DNA of 64,000 nucleotides, taken from assembly GCA_963786305.1 (NCBI GenBank), contig CAWAYL010000012.1, forward strand, positions 58,500-122,499, written 5' to 3'. A program made the translations under genes and the position numbers. The DNA is from CAKZLS01 sp963786305. GTDB lineage: Bacteria > Pseudomonadota > Alphaproteobacteria > Rhodospirillales > Defluviicoccaceae. This document shows, piece after piece, positions 1 to 7,469 of the stretch; position 1 is the stretch's first letter; each line of letters opens with the position of its first letter. Below the pieces are notes generated by a model. That model was not told where the DNA came from, did not search any database, and saw nothing but the letters and a program-made list of their open reading frames with translations.

Positions 1-265
1 CCATGGTGCCCGGAGCGAGGGAAGTCTCATCGACGTCGGCGAAGATGATCTCCGCCTGTCCGGTGTCTTCGCGAAAGTAACCGAATGTGTTGCGGAAGGC
101 GGCGCTCTCGCTCTCGAAGGTGACTTTAACGGAGACCGGACCGGTGCCGTCGTCAATTTCGACCACGGCGTCTCCCGCTACCTCAGGCGCGAGCGTGCCT
201 TCGTCCAGGAGATCCTTGCCGTCGATGCTGTCGGTAGTGTCGGAATGAAAGTTGGTCTCGGCCAT
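1..265 (-). CDS. DUF4114-like protein, N-terminal part, cut by window edge
   Basis: The first 88 codons run off the left edge. The start at 265 is chosen because a strong AGGAGG ribosome site lies just upstream. The N-terminus (MAETNFHSDTTD) has no signal peptide. Residues about 45-88 (VTFESESAAFRNTFGYF, then AEIIFADVDETSLAPGTM) are nearly the same as the DUF4114-type segments of the larger protein encoded at 9096-10946, so the two are paralogues. In that family DUF4114 domains occur in secreted, RTX-bearing proteins; whether this copy also has RTX repeats cannot be seen. Function unknown. Confidence 0.8.
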   Translation of the reverse strand, partial: MAETNFHSDTTDSIDGKDLLDEGTLAPEVAGDAVVEIDDGTGPVSVKVTFESESAAFRNTFGYFREDTGQAEIIFADVDETSLAPGTM

Positions 266-609
266 GACGTTTCCCCTCCTGGGTGACGCACGGTCGCGAT
301 TTCGCGCGGCTTCGAAGTCAATGTCCCGCCCGTGCCCGAACCGCATGACCGCACATACATAAGAAACCGTATTCGTTCATGGGAGGCTGGATCCACAGGA
401 TGGGTTATGATCCCCCCTCCGAAGGGAAAATGCTAATCTCAGTTGCTCATAAATGAAAGTCGTTTCTTTCATTAGGTTTATATAATGCTTGTGAGTATTA
501 ATAATCATTATTAAAAACGTGGAAAGCGCCTGCTCGTTACTTGAGCGGTACGTTCGAGCATGCGGACGCCGCCATGGCCATGGAACTGGGCGGGTCGGCG
601 TGCTGATTG
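266..609. promoter_or_regulatory. AT-rich upstream region of the left-edge gene
   Basis: This stretch holds no convincing gene. Bases about 420-520 are markedly AT-rich against a GC-rich background (runs such as TTAATAATCATTATTAAAAA), as expected of a promoter for the minus-strand gene ending at 265. A short plus-strand reading frame just before the repeat (about 523-606) ends in HADAAMAMELGGSAC and stop. It could be the tail of a lost gene, but it is too short to identify. Confidence 0.4.
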
Positions 610-888
610 ATACCAAACCTCATTGATAGGGACGCATTGTGATCGTGTTTCACGCTTCATCGGCAGGAGGGGCCGCGCCGGCGATGGGGACCCATCGTCA
701 AGCGGTTCCCCACCTTTGGAACCTGGGCCCCGAGGAAGCGCGAAACACGACCCATTGTGACGGCGTTTCGAGGTTTCCGGGCAGCGTCGCGCGGCGCTTA
801 TGATGCTCCCGCATCGCCGCGCACCACGCTCCTTGCCACAAACCTCGAGAGGTCGTCACAATGGGTTCCTATCAACGAGAATTGGTAT
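610..888. repeat. 279-bp inverted-repeat element, copy 1
   Basis: The unit starts ATACCAAACCTCATTGATAG and ends with the near-exact inverted complement (CTATCAACGAGAATTGGTAT). The terminal inverted repeat is about 33 bp and reaches CATTGTGA. Inside are two further hairpins. One pairs CGTGTTTCACGCTTC with GAAGCGCGAAACACG. The other has arms around CGAGGTTTCCGG and CCACAAACCTCG. An equally long copy lies at 43572-43850 and a 74-bp end fragment at 19892-19965. It encodes no transposase, so it behaves like a MITE or a complex palindromic intergenic repeat. Confidence 0.9.
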
Positions 889-923
889 AACGCTGCCATC
901 ACCAAAGCCCCACCCAAAATGCT

Positions 924-1814
924 TTACACCGAATCGCCGGGCGTCGAGATCAGGTCGTCTAGCTCACGGTGGATGTCCTCGATGATGGCGAGGCGGTCGC
1001 GGGCGTTGGCGCCGAGGTCGGCCGCGACGCGCGCGCACAGAAAATTCAGTACGCTCATGGCCGCGGCGTAGGAATCGAAGATCGACGATCCCCAGGTGTG
1101 ACACCGCAGCACGACGGTGGCATGGCGCGCCGCCGTCGATGCCGTCGGATCGGTGACCATGACGATGGGCACGCCGCGTCCGTGCATCACGGCGAGCAGG
1201 CGGCGGAACAGATGCGGCCGGCGGCGCAGGCCGATGGCCAGAACGACATCGCGATCGGTGACGCCGGCCAGGTCCTCGGCGACATCGAGGGCCGGGCCGG
1301 GTGTGAGCCGGACGTCCGGTTTCAGCGTGGCGAGCACGGTGCGGGCGTAGTGCGCCAGGGCGTGGCTGTTGCGGAAGCCGACAACCCAGATGCGCCGCGC
1401 GTCGACCAGCAGCCGGACGGCCGCGTCGAGCGCGTCCGGCGAGAGCGATGCGAATGTCCGGCTGAGGTTCTGCACGTCGCGCGCCACGTGCAGCGAAAGC
1501 CGGTCGCGCGGGTCGGCCGGGCTCGCGCCGTCGGTTTCGACCGACAGCGGCGAGCCCCAGGGCGAGAGGCCGCGGGCCGCGCGGCGAGCGTCGCTGAAAC
1601 GCTCGTAGCCGAGCCGGCGGAACAGGCGCGACGTGGTCGCCTTGGACACCCCGGCCTTTTCCGCCAACTCCGAGGCCGAATAACTCGCCAGGTCGCCCTG
1701 ACACTCGAGCACGATATCGGCGAGACGTTTCTCGGAGGCCGGGAGGCGGTCGTAGACGTCGAGGATGCGGCCGTCGACAGGGTTCGCGGTGTTCGTGACA
1801 GTGTTCTCGGTCAT
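924..1814 (-). CDS. RpiR-family transcriptional regulator
   Basis: A 296-residue regulator. Residues about 15-90 are the RpiR helix-turn-helix (ASEKRLADIVL, then SASELAEKAGVSKATTSRLFRRLGY). Residues about 120-260 form a SIS sugar-phosphate-binding fold (VGFRNSHALAHYARTVL; VTDRDVVLAIGLRRR). SIS domains in this family sense a phosphorylated or otherwise small metabolite. The gene is divergent from the TRAP/amino-acid operon starting at 2018, and two copies of a palindrome resembling RpiR sites lie in the shared spacer. It is therefore most likely the local repressor or activator of that operon; the ligand is unknown. Confidence 0.9.
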   Translation of the reverse strand: MTENTVTNTANPVDGRILDVYDRLPASEKRLADIVLECQGDLASYSASELAEKAGVSKATTSRLFRRLGYERFSDARRAARGLSPWGSPLSVETDGASPADPRDRLSLHVARDVQNLSRTFASLSPDALDAAVRLLVDARRIWVVGFRNSHALAHYARTVLATLKPDVRLTPGPALDVAEDLAGVTDRDVVLAIGLRRRPHLFRRLLAVMHGRGVPIVMVTDPTASTAARHATVVLRCHTWGSSIFDSYAAAMSVLNFLCARVAADLGANARDRLAIIEDIHRELDDLISTPGDSV

Positions 1815-1873
1815 GGCCTCGACCCGATGGTTGCGGTCAGCTTAACGAGATCAAAATCTAGCCGCAAGGAAAG

Positions 1874-1889
1874 TGAAACGGTTTTTTCA
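1874..1889. promoter_or_regulatory. candidate RpiR operator 1
   Basis: TGAAACGGTTTTTTCA is a TGAAA-N6-TTTCA imperfect palindrome of the shape bound by RpiR/SIS regulators. Its inverted near-copy (14 of 16 positions) occurs at 1983-1998 in the same divergent spacer. Confidence 0.5.
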
Positions 1890-1982
1890 TTGCACTTGAC
1901 CAACAACGCCAAATGTGGTTCGCTTTATCGGGATAGAGGAGGCTAGTAAAAATAAAACAAGATGTTAAACAACTTTCGGAAA

Positions 1983-1998
1983 AGAAAAAAGCGTTTCA
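1983..1998. promoter_or_regulatory. candidate RpiR operator 2
   Basis: AGAAAAAAGCGTTTCA is the reverse complement of operator 1 with two mismatches. It ends 19 bp before the first TRAP gene, so a bound protein could block transcription or early elongation of the operon. Confidence 0.5.
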
Positions 1999-2017
1999 TT
2001 AGATTGGGAAACGTCTC

Positions 2018-2545
2018 ATGGTTGCTCGCCTTGCGACCCTTGCCGACAACCTTGGCCGGCGCCTGAACTGGTTGGTCGAGCGGCTCTGCGCGGTGCTGGT
2101 GGCGGTCATGGTGGCGATCGTCTGGTTCGGCGTCGTGTCGCGTTACATGATCGATCTGGGTGCCACCTGGACCGAGGAACTCGCGCGTTACGTCATGATC
2201 TGGGCGGCGCTTCTGGCCGTGTCCTGCGGCGCCTACAGGCGCGAGCACATCGGCCTCGATTTTTTCTATCGCTGGCTTTCGCCGCGCGCCCGTCTGGCCT
2301 TGTCGACGGTTCTCGATCTGGTGGGGATCGCGTTTTTCGTGTTCCTTTTGGTCTACGGTCTGGGGATGGCATCCGCGGGTGCCGGCCAGTACGCGACGAT
2401 TTTCGGCATGACCATGCTGGTGCCGTTCGCGTCGGTGCCGGTGGCGGCGGGTCTGACGGCGTTCCAGATCGCGGTCACGGCGCTGCGGCGGCTGGCCGGT
2501 CACGACCAGCCGCCGTCTCATTATGAACCGAGCGTGATCCAGTGA
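2018..2545 (+). CDS. TRAP transporter small permease (DctQ family)
   Basis: A 175-residue inner-membrane protein with four hydrophobic segments. It has the DctQ signature around residues 45-70 (WFGVVSRYMIDLGATWTEELARYVMIW) and CGAYRREHIGLDFF shortly after. It is the small subunit of a tripartite TRAP symporter and partners the large permease encoded next. Its stop overlaps the GTG start of that gene (GTGA), indicating translational coupling. First gene of the operon controlled from the RpiR spacer. Confidence 0.93.
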   Translation: MVARLATLADNLGRRLNWLVERLCAVLVAVMVAIVWFGVVSRYMIDLGATWTEELARYVMIWAALLAVSCGAYRREHIGLDFFYRWLSPRARLALSTVLDLVGIAFFVFLLVYGLGMASAGAGQYATIFGMTMLVPFASVPVAAGLTAFQIAVTALRRLAGHDQPPSHYEPSVIQ

Positions 2546-3823
2546 TTATCGTCGCCATCGCCTTTTTCGGGTTGCTGTTGGTCGGCCTGCCGATCGGCTA
2601 CGTGCTCGGCATCGCCGGCGTGATCGGGCTGGTGCAGATCGGCGGCGAGAACTTCCTCGCGATGGCGCCGAAACGGTTCTTCGAGGGACTGGACCTGTTC
2701 ACCTTCATGGCCATGCCGTTCTTTATTCTCGCCGGCGAGATCATGAACCGCTCGGGCATTACCGAGCGGCTGATCGGGTTCGCCAATGCGCTGGTCGGGT
2801 ATCTGCGCGGCGGCCTCGCCCATTCCAACATGGTGGCTTCCGTCCTGTTCGCGGGCATGACCGGAGCGGCCGTGTCGGACGCGGCGGCGTTCGGCAACAC
2901 GCTGGTGCCCGCCATGGTCAAACAGGGCTACTCGCGGCCGTTCGCCTGCGCGGTCACCGCCGCCGGATCGATCATCGGCCCGACCATTCCGCCGTCCAAC
3001 CTGATGGTGATCTACGGCTCGCTCATGGGTGTTTCCATCGCCGGGCTGTTCGCCGCCGGCATTCTGCCCGGGTTGATGATCTGCCTCCTGTGCATGGCGG
3101 TGATCGCGGCGCTCGGGCGGCGGCTCAACCTGCCGAAGGGCGAGGGCGGTCCCAGCCTGACGGTCATCCTGCGTAGTTTTCGATCAAGCCTGCTGGCCAT
3201 TCTCATGCCGGTGATCATCCTCGGCGGCATCCTCGCCGGTATCGTCACCCCCACCGAGGCGGCGGCGATCGCCGTGTTCTACGCGCTGGTGGTCGGCGTC
3301 GGGGTCTACCGGGCGATCACCATGGACGACATGGTGCAGATGCTGGTGCGCACCGCCATCATTACCGGCGTGGTGTTCCTGATCATCGCCTCGGCGTCGA
3401 TCCTGAGCTGGTGGATGACGTTTCTGCAGATCCCGCAGTCCATCGCGGCGCTGTTCCTGACGGTCTCGGACAACCCCACGGTGATCCTCGGCATGATCTT
3501 GATGCTTCTGGTGGTGGTCGGCATGTTCATGGATATCAACGCCGCGCTGATCATCCTCGCGCCGGTCCTCGTGCCGCTGACGGCGGCCATCGGCATGAAC
3601 CCCATTCACGCCGGCATCATGATCATATCTGACATTGAACATCTCGTTGATGACGCCGCCGGTCGGCGCCTGTCTGTTCGTGCTCTCGTCGGTGACGGGG
3701 GAGCGCATCGAGCGGATCAGCGTGTCCCTGATTCCCTTCCTCGTCGCGGAACTGGGCATTCTGGTCCTCATTACCTTCTGGCCCGATTTGACCTTGTTCG
3801 TTCCCCGGCTTCTCGGGTTGTGA
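2542..3823 (+). CDS. TRAP transporter large permease (DctM family), one frame break
   Basis: About 427 residues with roughly twelve membrane helices. Family features include FFILAGEIMNRSGITERLIGFANALVGYLRGGLAHSNM and GSIIGPTIPPSNLMVIYG. The carboxyl end (LNISLMTPPVGACLFVLSS to LLGL) is in the next frame. The break is near 3626; removing one base from ATCATATCTG restores a continuous DctM ending at 3823. Without that correction the frame runs on by chance into the solute-binding protein gene, giving a false 785-residue fusion. GTG start at 2542, overlapping dctQ. Confidence 0.88.
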
Positions 3824-3861
3824 AGCCGGGTATTTCCATCATCTTGAGAGGAGACTCGTCG

Positions 3862-4899
3862 ATGAATTTCACAAAGCGCATGGCGCGGACCGCCGCGGCG
3901 GCTTCGGTGGCGATGATGACGGCCACGGGCATCGCCCAGGCCGAGACGGTCATCAAGCTTCATCACCTCAACAACGACGACCCGTTCGACAATGCCACCG
4001 GCGCCATGGCGACCGTGTTCAAGTCGCTGGTCGAGTTGGGGACCAACGGGTCGGTCACGGTCCAGACCTTTCCCAACGGCCAGCTCGGCAAGGACGCCGA
4101 AGTGCTGCAGCAGGTCAAGGCGGGCGTCATCGATTCCGGCATTCATTCGGTCGGCGGGTTCGCGTCGGTCTACCCGATGATCGGCGTGCTCGACGTTCCC
4201 TTCGCCTTTCCGAACATCAGCACGACCTACGAAGTGTTCGACGGTCCGTTCGGCGACAAGCTGGCCGGCGATATCGAAAGCAAGACCGACCTGCACGTGC
4301 TCGGCTTCGGCGACTCCGGCGGCTTCTACAACTTCACCAACTCGAAGCAGCAGATCAAATCCATCGCCGACATGGACGGCCTGAAGATCCGCACCCAGGG
4401 CCTGGATACCCACAAGACCCTGGTCAGCTCCCTCGGCGGTCAGCCCGTCGCCATCGCCTGGGCGGAGGTGTACACGGCCCTGCAGACCGGCGTCGCCGAC
4501 GGCCAGATGAACCCGTTGCCGATCATCGCCTTCGCCAAGTTCAACGAGGTCCAGAAATACCTGACCCTCAGCGAGCATCTGTTCTCGCCTTACGTCTGGG
4601 TGATGAACAAGGAAACCTACGACGGCCTGACCGACGAGGAGAAAGCGGTGGTCGATTACGCCGCGCGCTCCGCGATCGTCGCCGGGCGGGGGATCGGCCG
4701 CGTCATCGAGGCCTCCGACCGGGGTCTGTCCGGGCTCTCCGAGAGCATGGAGGTCTACGCCCTGACCCCCGAGCAGAAAGCCGAATTCCGCGACAAGTCC
4801 GCGCCCGCCGTCAAGGAGGTGATCGTCAACACCTTCGGCGCCGAGGGCGAAGAGATGATGAACGCGTTTCTGTCGGCCATCGACGAAGCCAGCAAATAG
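3862..4899 (+). CDS. TRAP solute-binding protein (DctP family)
   Basis: A 345-residue periplasmic substrate-binding protein. The start at 3862 follows a GAGAGGAGA ribosome site and gives a clear signal peptide (residues 1-27, ending GIAQA). DctP landmarks are the TFPNGQLGKDAEVLQQVKAG region, the arginine of LKIRTQG (about residue 178), which in the family salt-bridges the substrate carboxylate, and GGQPVAIAWAEVYTALQTGVADGQ. It should capture an organic acid or amino-acid derivative for the QM permease. The following deaminase and amidases suggest an N-substituted amino acid, but the ligand cannot be read from sequence. Confidence 0.92.
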   Translation: MNFTKRMARTAAAASVAMMTATGIAQAETVIKLHHLNNDDPFDNATGAMATVFKSLVELGTNGSVTVQTFPNGQLGKDAEVLQQVKAGVIDSGIHSVGGFASVYPMIGVLDVPFAFPNISTTYEVFDGPFGDKLAGDIESKTDLHVLGFGDSGGFYNFTNSKQQIKSIADMDGLKIRTQGLDTHKTLVSSLGGQPVAIAWAEVYTALQTGVADGQMNPLPIIAFAKFNEVQKYLTLSEHLFSPYVWVMNKETYDGLTDEEKAVVDYAARSAIVAGRGIGRVIEASDRGLSGLSESMEVYALTPEQKAEFRDKSAPAVKEVIVNTFGAEGEEMMNAFLSAIDEASK

Positions 4900-4912
4900 G
4901 ACAGGCGGAGGA

Positions 4913-4936
4913 GGGCGGGCCCGGCGCGGCCCGCCC
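4913..4936 (+). other. GC-rich intercistronic hairpin
   Basis: A nine-pair perfect stem (GGGCGGGCC with GGCCCGCCC) closed by a six-base loop lies 13 bp after the binding-protein stop. There is no U-run, so it is not a standard terminator. Such hairpins after binding-protein genes usually protect the upstream mRNA and raise its level over downstream genes; that role is inferred. Confidence 0.55.
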
Positions 4937-4962
4937 GCGATCCCGGTTGATCGGCGGTAAGC

Positions 4963-6195
4963 ATGCCACTTTCCACCCAAAACTATGACTTGCGGCATGT
5001 CCACAACGAGCGCGCCGGGCGCGCGCGCGCCTATGGCGAGCGCCAGCGCAAGGTCTTGAACCACGAAGCCTTCGCGGCCGCGCGCCAGGAGATCCAGTCT
5101 TGGCCCGGCTACCGGCCGTCGCCGCTGGTCGCTTTGCCGGCGCTCTCGTCCGCCGCCGGCCTCGATGCCATCTGGTACAAGGACGAATTGGAACGCTTCG
5201 GGCTGAAGAGCTTCAAGGCGCTTGGCGGAGCCTATGCCGTGCTCCGTCTGCTGATCGCCGAAGTCGAGACGCGCACGGGCAGGACCGGTGTCACCTCCAA
5301 GGATCTGATGGCCGGTACATTCCGCGCAATCACGGACAATATCACGGTAACCTGCGCCACCGACGGCAATCACGGCCGTTCGGTCGCGTGGGGCGCCCAG
5401 ACCTTCGGGTGTCGATGCGTCATCTATATTCATGCCACCGTCAGCAAGGCGCGAAAGAAGGCGATCAAGCGGTTCGGCGCCACCGTCGTGCGCACGCCCG
5501 GAAACTACGACGACGCGATTCGCGAGGCGGCAGAAGAAGCGGCCAGGCACGGTCGCTTCGTCGTATCCGACACCTCTTATGAAGGCTACATGGACGTGCC
5601 GCGCGACGTCATGCAGGGATATGCGGTGATGGTCGACGAGGCCATGCGGCAGCTTCCCGATGGCGGGCGCCCCACCCACGTGTTCGTTCAGGGCGGCGTC
5701 GGCGGTCTTGCCGCCGCCGTCTGCGGTCATCTTTGGGAATGCTGGGGCATGGACCGGCCGAGGTTCGTCGTCGTCGAGCCGGAAAAGGCGGCTTGTCTGT
5801 ACGAGAGCGCGCGCGCCGGACATCCGGTTTCCGTCCACGGCGAGCTGGACACCATCATGGCGGGGCTCGCTTGCGGCGAGGTCTCCCTGCTGGCCTGGGA
5901 AATCCTTGACGAAGGCGCCGACGATTTCCTGACCGTTCCCGATGACGCCGCGCTCGAGTGCATGCGCCTGATGGCGCGCGGCGCCGGCAGCGATCCCCGC
6001 GTCGTCGCCGGCGAGTTGGCGGTCGCCGGCCTGGCCGGGGTTCTGCTGGCGATCGGTCGTCCGGATACGGCCGCCGCGCTGGGGCTTTCGTCCGACAGCC
6101 GCGTGCTTCTCATCGGCAGCGAGGGAGACACCGATCCGGAGTTCTATCGCTCAGTCGTTGGCCGATCGGCCGAAGAAGTAAGGACCGCCGTCTAA
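4963..6195 (+). CDS. dpaL: diaminopropionate ammonia-lyase
   Basis: A 410-residue fold-type II PLP enzyme that converts 2,3-diaminopropionate to pyruvate and two ammonia. The PLP lysine is K85 in RFGLKSFKALGGAY. The phosphate/carboxylate loop is CATDGNHGRSVAWGA, and the glycine loop is VQGGVGGLAAAVCGH. Length matches YgeX/DpaL (about 400). The enzyme acts on both stereoisomers in characterised relatives. It sits between a TRAP binding protein and two amidohydrolases. This recalls the E. coli order of ygeX with a YgeY-type hydrolase and hyuA. It likely deaminates the amino acid that the hydrolases release. Its stop overlaps the next ATG (TAATG). Confidence 0.93.
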   Translation: MPLSTQNYDLRHVHNERAGRARAYGERQRKVLNHEAFAAARQEIQSWPGYRPSPLVALPALSSAAGLDAIWYKDELERFGLKSFKALGGAYAVLRLLIAEVETRTGRTGVTSKDLMAGTFRAITDNITVTCATDGNHGRSVAWGAQTFGCRCVIYIHATVSKARKKAIKRFGATVVRTPGNYDDAIREAAEEAARHGRFVVSDTSYEGYMDVPRDVMQGYAVMVDEAMRQLPDGGRPTHVFVQGGVGGLAAAVCGHLWECWGMDRPRFVVVEPEKAACLYESARAGHPVSVHGELDTIMAGLACGEVSLLAWEILDEGADDFLTVPDDAALECMRLMARGAGSDPRVVAGELAVAGLAGVLLAIGRPDTAAALGLSSDSRVLLIGSEGDTDPEFYRSVVGRSAEEVRTAV

Positions 6196-7469
6196 TGCCT
6201 ACAAATCTGCGAGTGAACATGGACCGTCTGCTGGGACGCCTCGAGGCGCTGGCCGAGATCGGCGCGATCGAGGGTGGGGGCGTCTGCCGTCTGGCGTTGA
6301 GCGACGAGGATAGGGCCGGGCGCAATCTCGTCGTCGGGTGGATGCGCGACGCGGGGCTGAACGTCAGCGTCGATCAAATCGGCAACGTGGTCGGCGTTCG
6401 GCCGGGGCGCGTCGACGGCCCGCCGGTGATGACCGGCTCGCACATCGACACCGTTCGCACCGGCGGGCGCTACGACGGCAACCTCGGCGTTCTCGCCGGC
6501 CTCGAAGTGGCGGAAACCCTTAACGATGCGGCAGTCACCACCGAACATCCATTGGCCGTCGCGTTCTTCACCAACGAGGAGGGCGCGCGGTTCGCGCCCG
6601 ACATGATGGGCAGCCTCGTCTTCGTCGGCGGCCTTTCCGCCGGCGAAGCGTTGTCGACCATCGGAATTGACGGGGCATCGGTCCGCGACTGCCTTCGCGA
6701 CATCGGCTATGCCGGGACCAAACCGTGCGGCAACTCCTCGGTCCGCGCGTTTGTCGAGTTGCACGTCGAGCAGGGGCCGGTTCTGGAAGCCGAAGGCGCC
6801 GATATCGGCGCGGTGGAGGGCGTGCAGGGCATCTCATGGGCCGAGTACACCATCGAGGGCGTGTCCAATCACGCCGGCACGACGCCGATGCGGATGCGCC
6901 ACGACGCCGGTTACGCGGCGGCGGCCATGGCGAACGAAGTGCGCAACATTGCCCGCGACATGGGCGGCGATCAGGTGGGAACGGTCGGCGCCCTCGATCT
7001 CCGCCCGAACCTGGTCAACGTGGTCGCCAATCACGCGGTCATGACCGTCGATCTCCGCAACACCGACGAAGAGCGTCTCAAACAGGCCGAGCACCGTTTG
7101 TCGTCGTTCGTGTCCCAACTCGCCGCCGCCGAAGGCGTTACCATCACCAGCCGCCGCCTCGCCCGGTTCGAGCCGGTCAGCTTCGATACGCGTCTGGTCG
7201 GTCGCATCGAACGGTTGGCGCGCGATCATGGCCATCGTGTCAAACGCATGCCGAGCGGCGCCGGCCACGACGCCCAGATGCTGGCCCGGGTGTGTCCGAC
7301 GGCGATGATCTTCGTTCCCAGCGTCGGCGGCATTTCCCACAACGTGAAGGAATACACCCGCGACGCGGACATCGAAGCCGGGGCCAATCTGCTTTTGTCC
7401 GTGCTCGGCGAGCTTGCCGACGAGAAGGCGGCGGCGGATGGTCGGGGCCATGCGCCAACTCATTCGTAA
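6195..7469 (+). CDS. Zn-dependent amidase (hydantoinase/carbamoylase family)
   Basis: A 424-residue M20-type metallo-amidase. Metal and catalytic motifs appear in order: GSHIDTVRTGGRYDGNLGVL, FFTNEEGARF, ELHVEQGPVLE, and GAGHDAQML near the C-terminus. Dimerisation and substrate residues lie around NHAGTTPMRMRHDA. Relatives include N-carbamoyl-amino-acid hydrolase, beta-ureidopropionase and allantoate amidohydrolase; the sequence alone does not choose between them. The start at 6195 overlaps the dpaL stop by one base, so the frame upstream is not used. It probably removes an N-carbamoyl or similar group to give a free amino acid for the lyase. Confidence 0.9.
   Translation: MPTNLRVNMDRLLGRLEALAEIGAIEGGGVCRLALSDEDRAGRNLVVGWMRDAGLNVSVDQIGNVVGVRPGRVDGPPVMTGSHIDTVRTGGRYDGNLGVLAGLEVAETLNDAAVTTEHPLAVAFFTNEEGARFAPDMMGSLVFVGGLSAGEALSTIGIDGASVRDCLRDIGYAGTKPCGNSSVRAFVELHVEQGPVLEAEGADIGAVEGVQGISWAEYTIEGVSNHAGTTPMRMRHDAGYAAAAMANEVRNIARDMGGDQVGTVGALDLRPNLVNVVANHAVMTVDLRNTDEERLKQAEHRLSSFVSQLAAAEGVTITSRRLARFEPVSFDTRLVGRIERLARDHGHRVKRMPSGAGHDAQMLARVCPTAMIFVPSVGGISHNVKEYTRDADIEAGANLLLSVLGELADEKAAADGRGHAPTHS

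Noticed and set aside
610..888. Coding interpretation of the 279-bp element
   Set aside because: Short frames across it end within the inverted repeats and are not conserved between the two copies; sequence conservation follows the stems, not codons.
2542..4899. A single 785-residue DctM-DctP fusion protein
   Set aside because: The middle part matches neither family, the true DctM C-terminus is present in the neighbouring frame up to 3823, and DctP has its own ribosome site and signal peptide at 3862. The continuity is a by-product of one extra base.
3184..5838. An 884-residue open frame on the minus strand
   Set aside because: It lies opposite well-identified transporter and lyase genes, has low-complexity His/Arg/Asp-rich composition and no family features. 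It is a typical antisense frame in GC-rich DNA.
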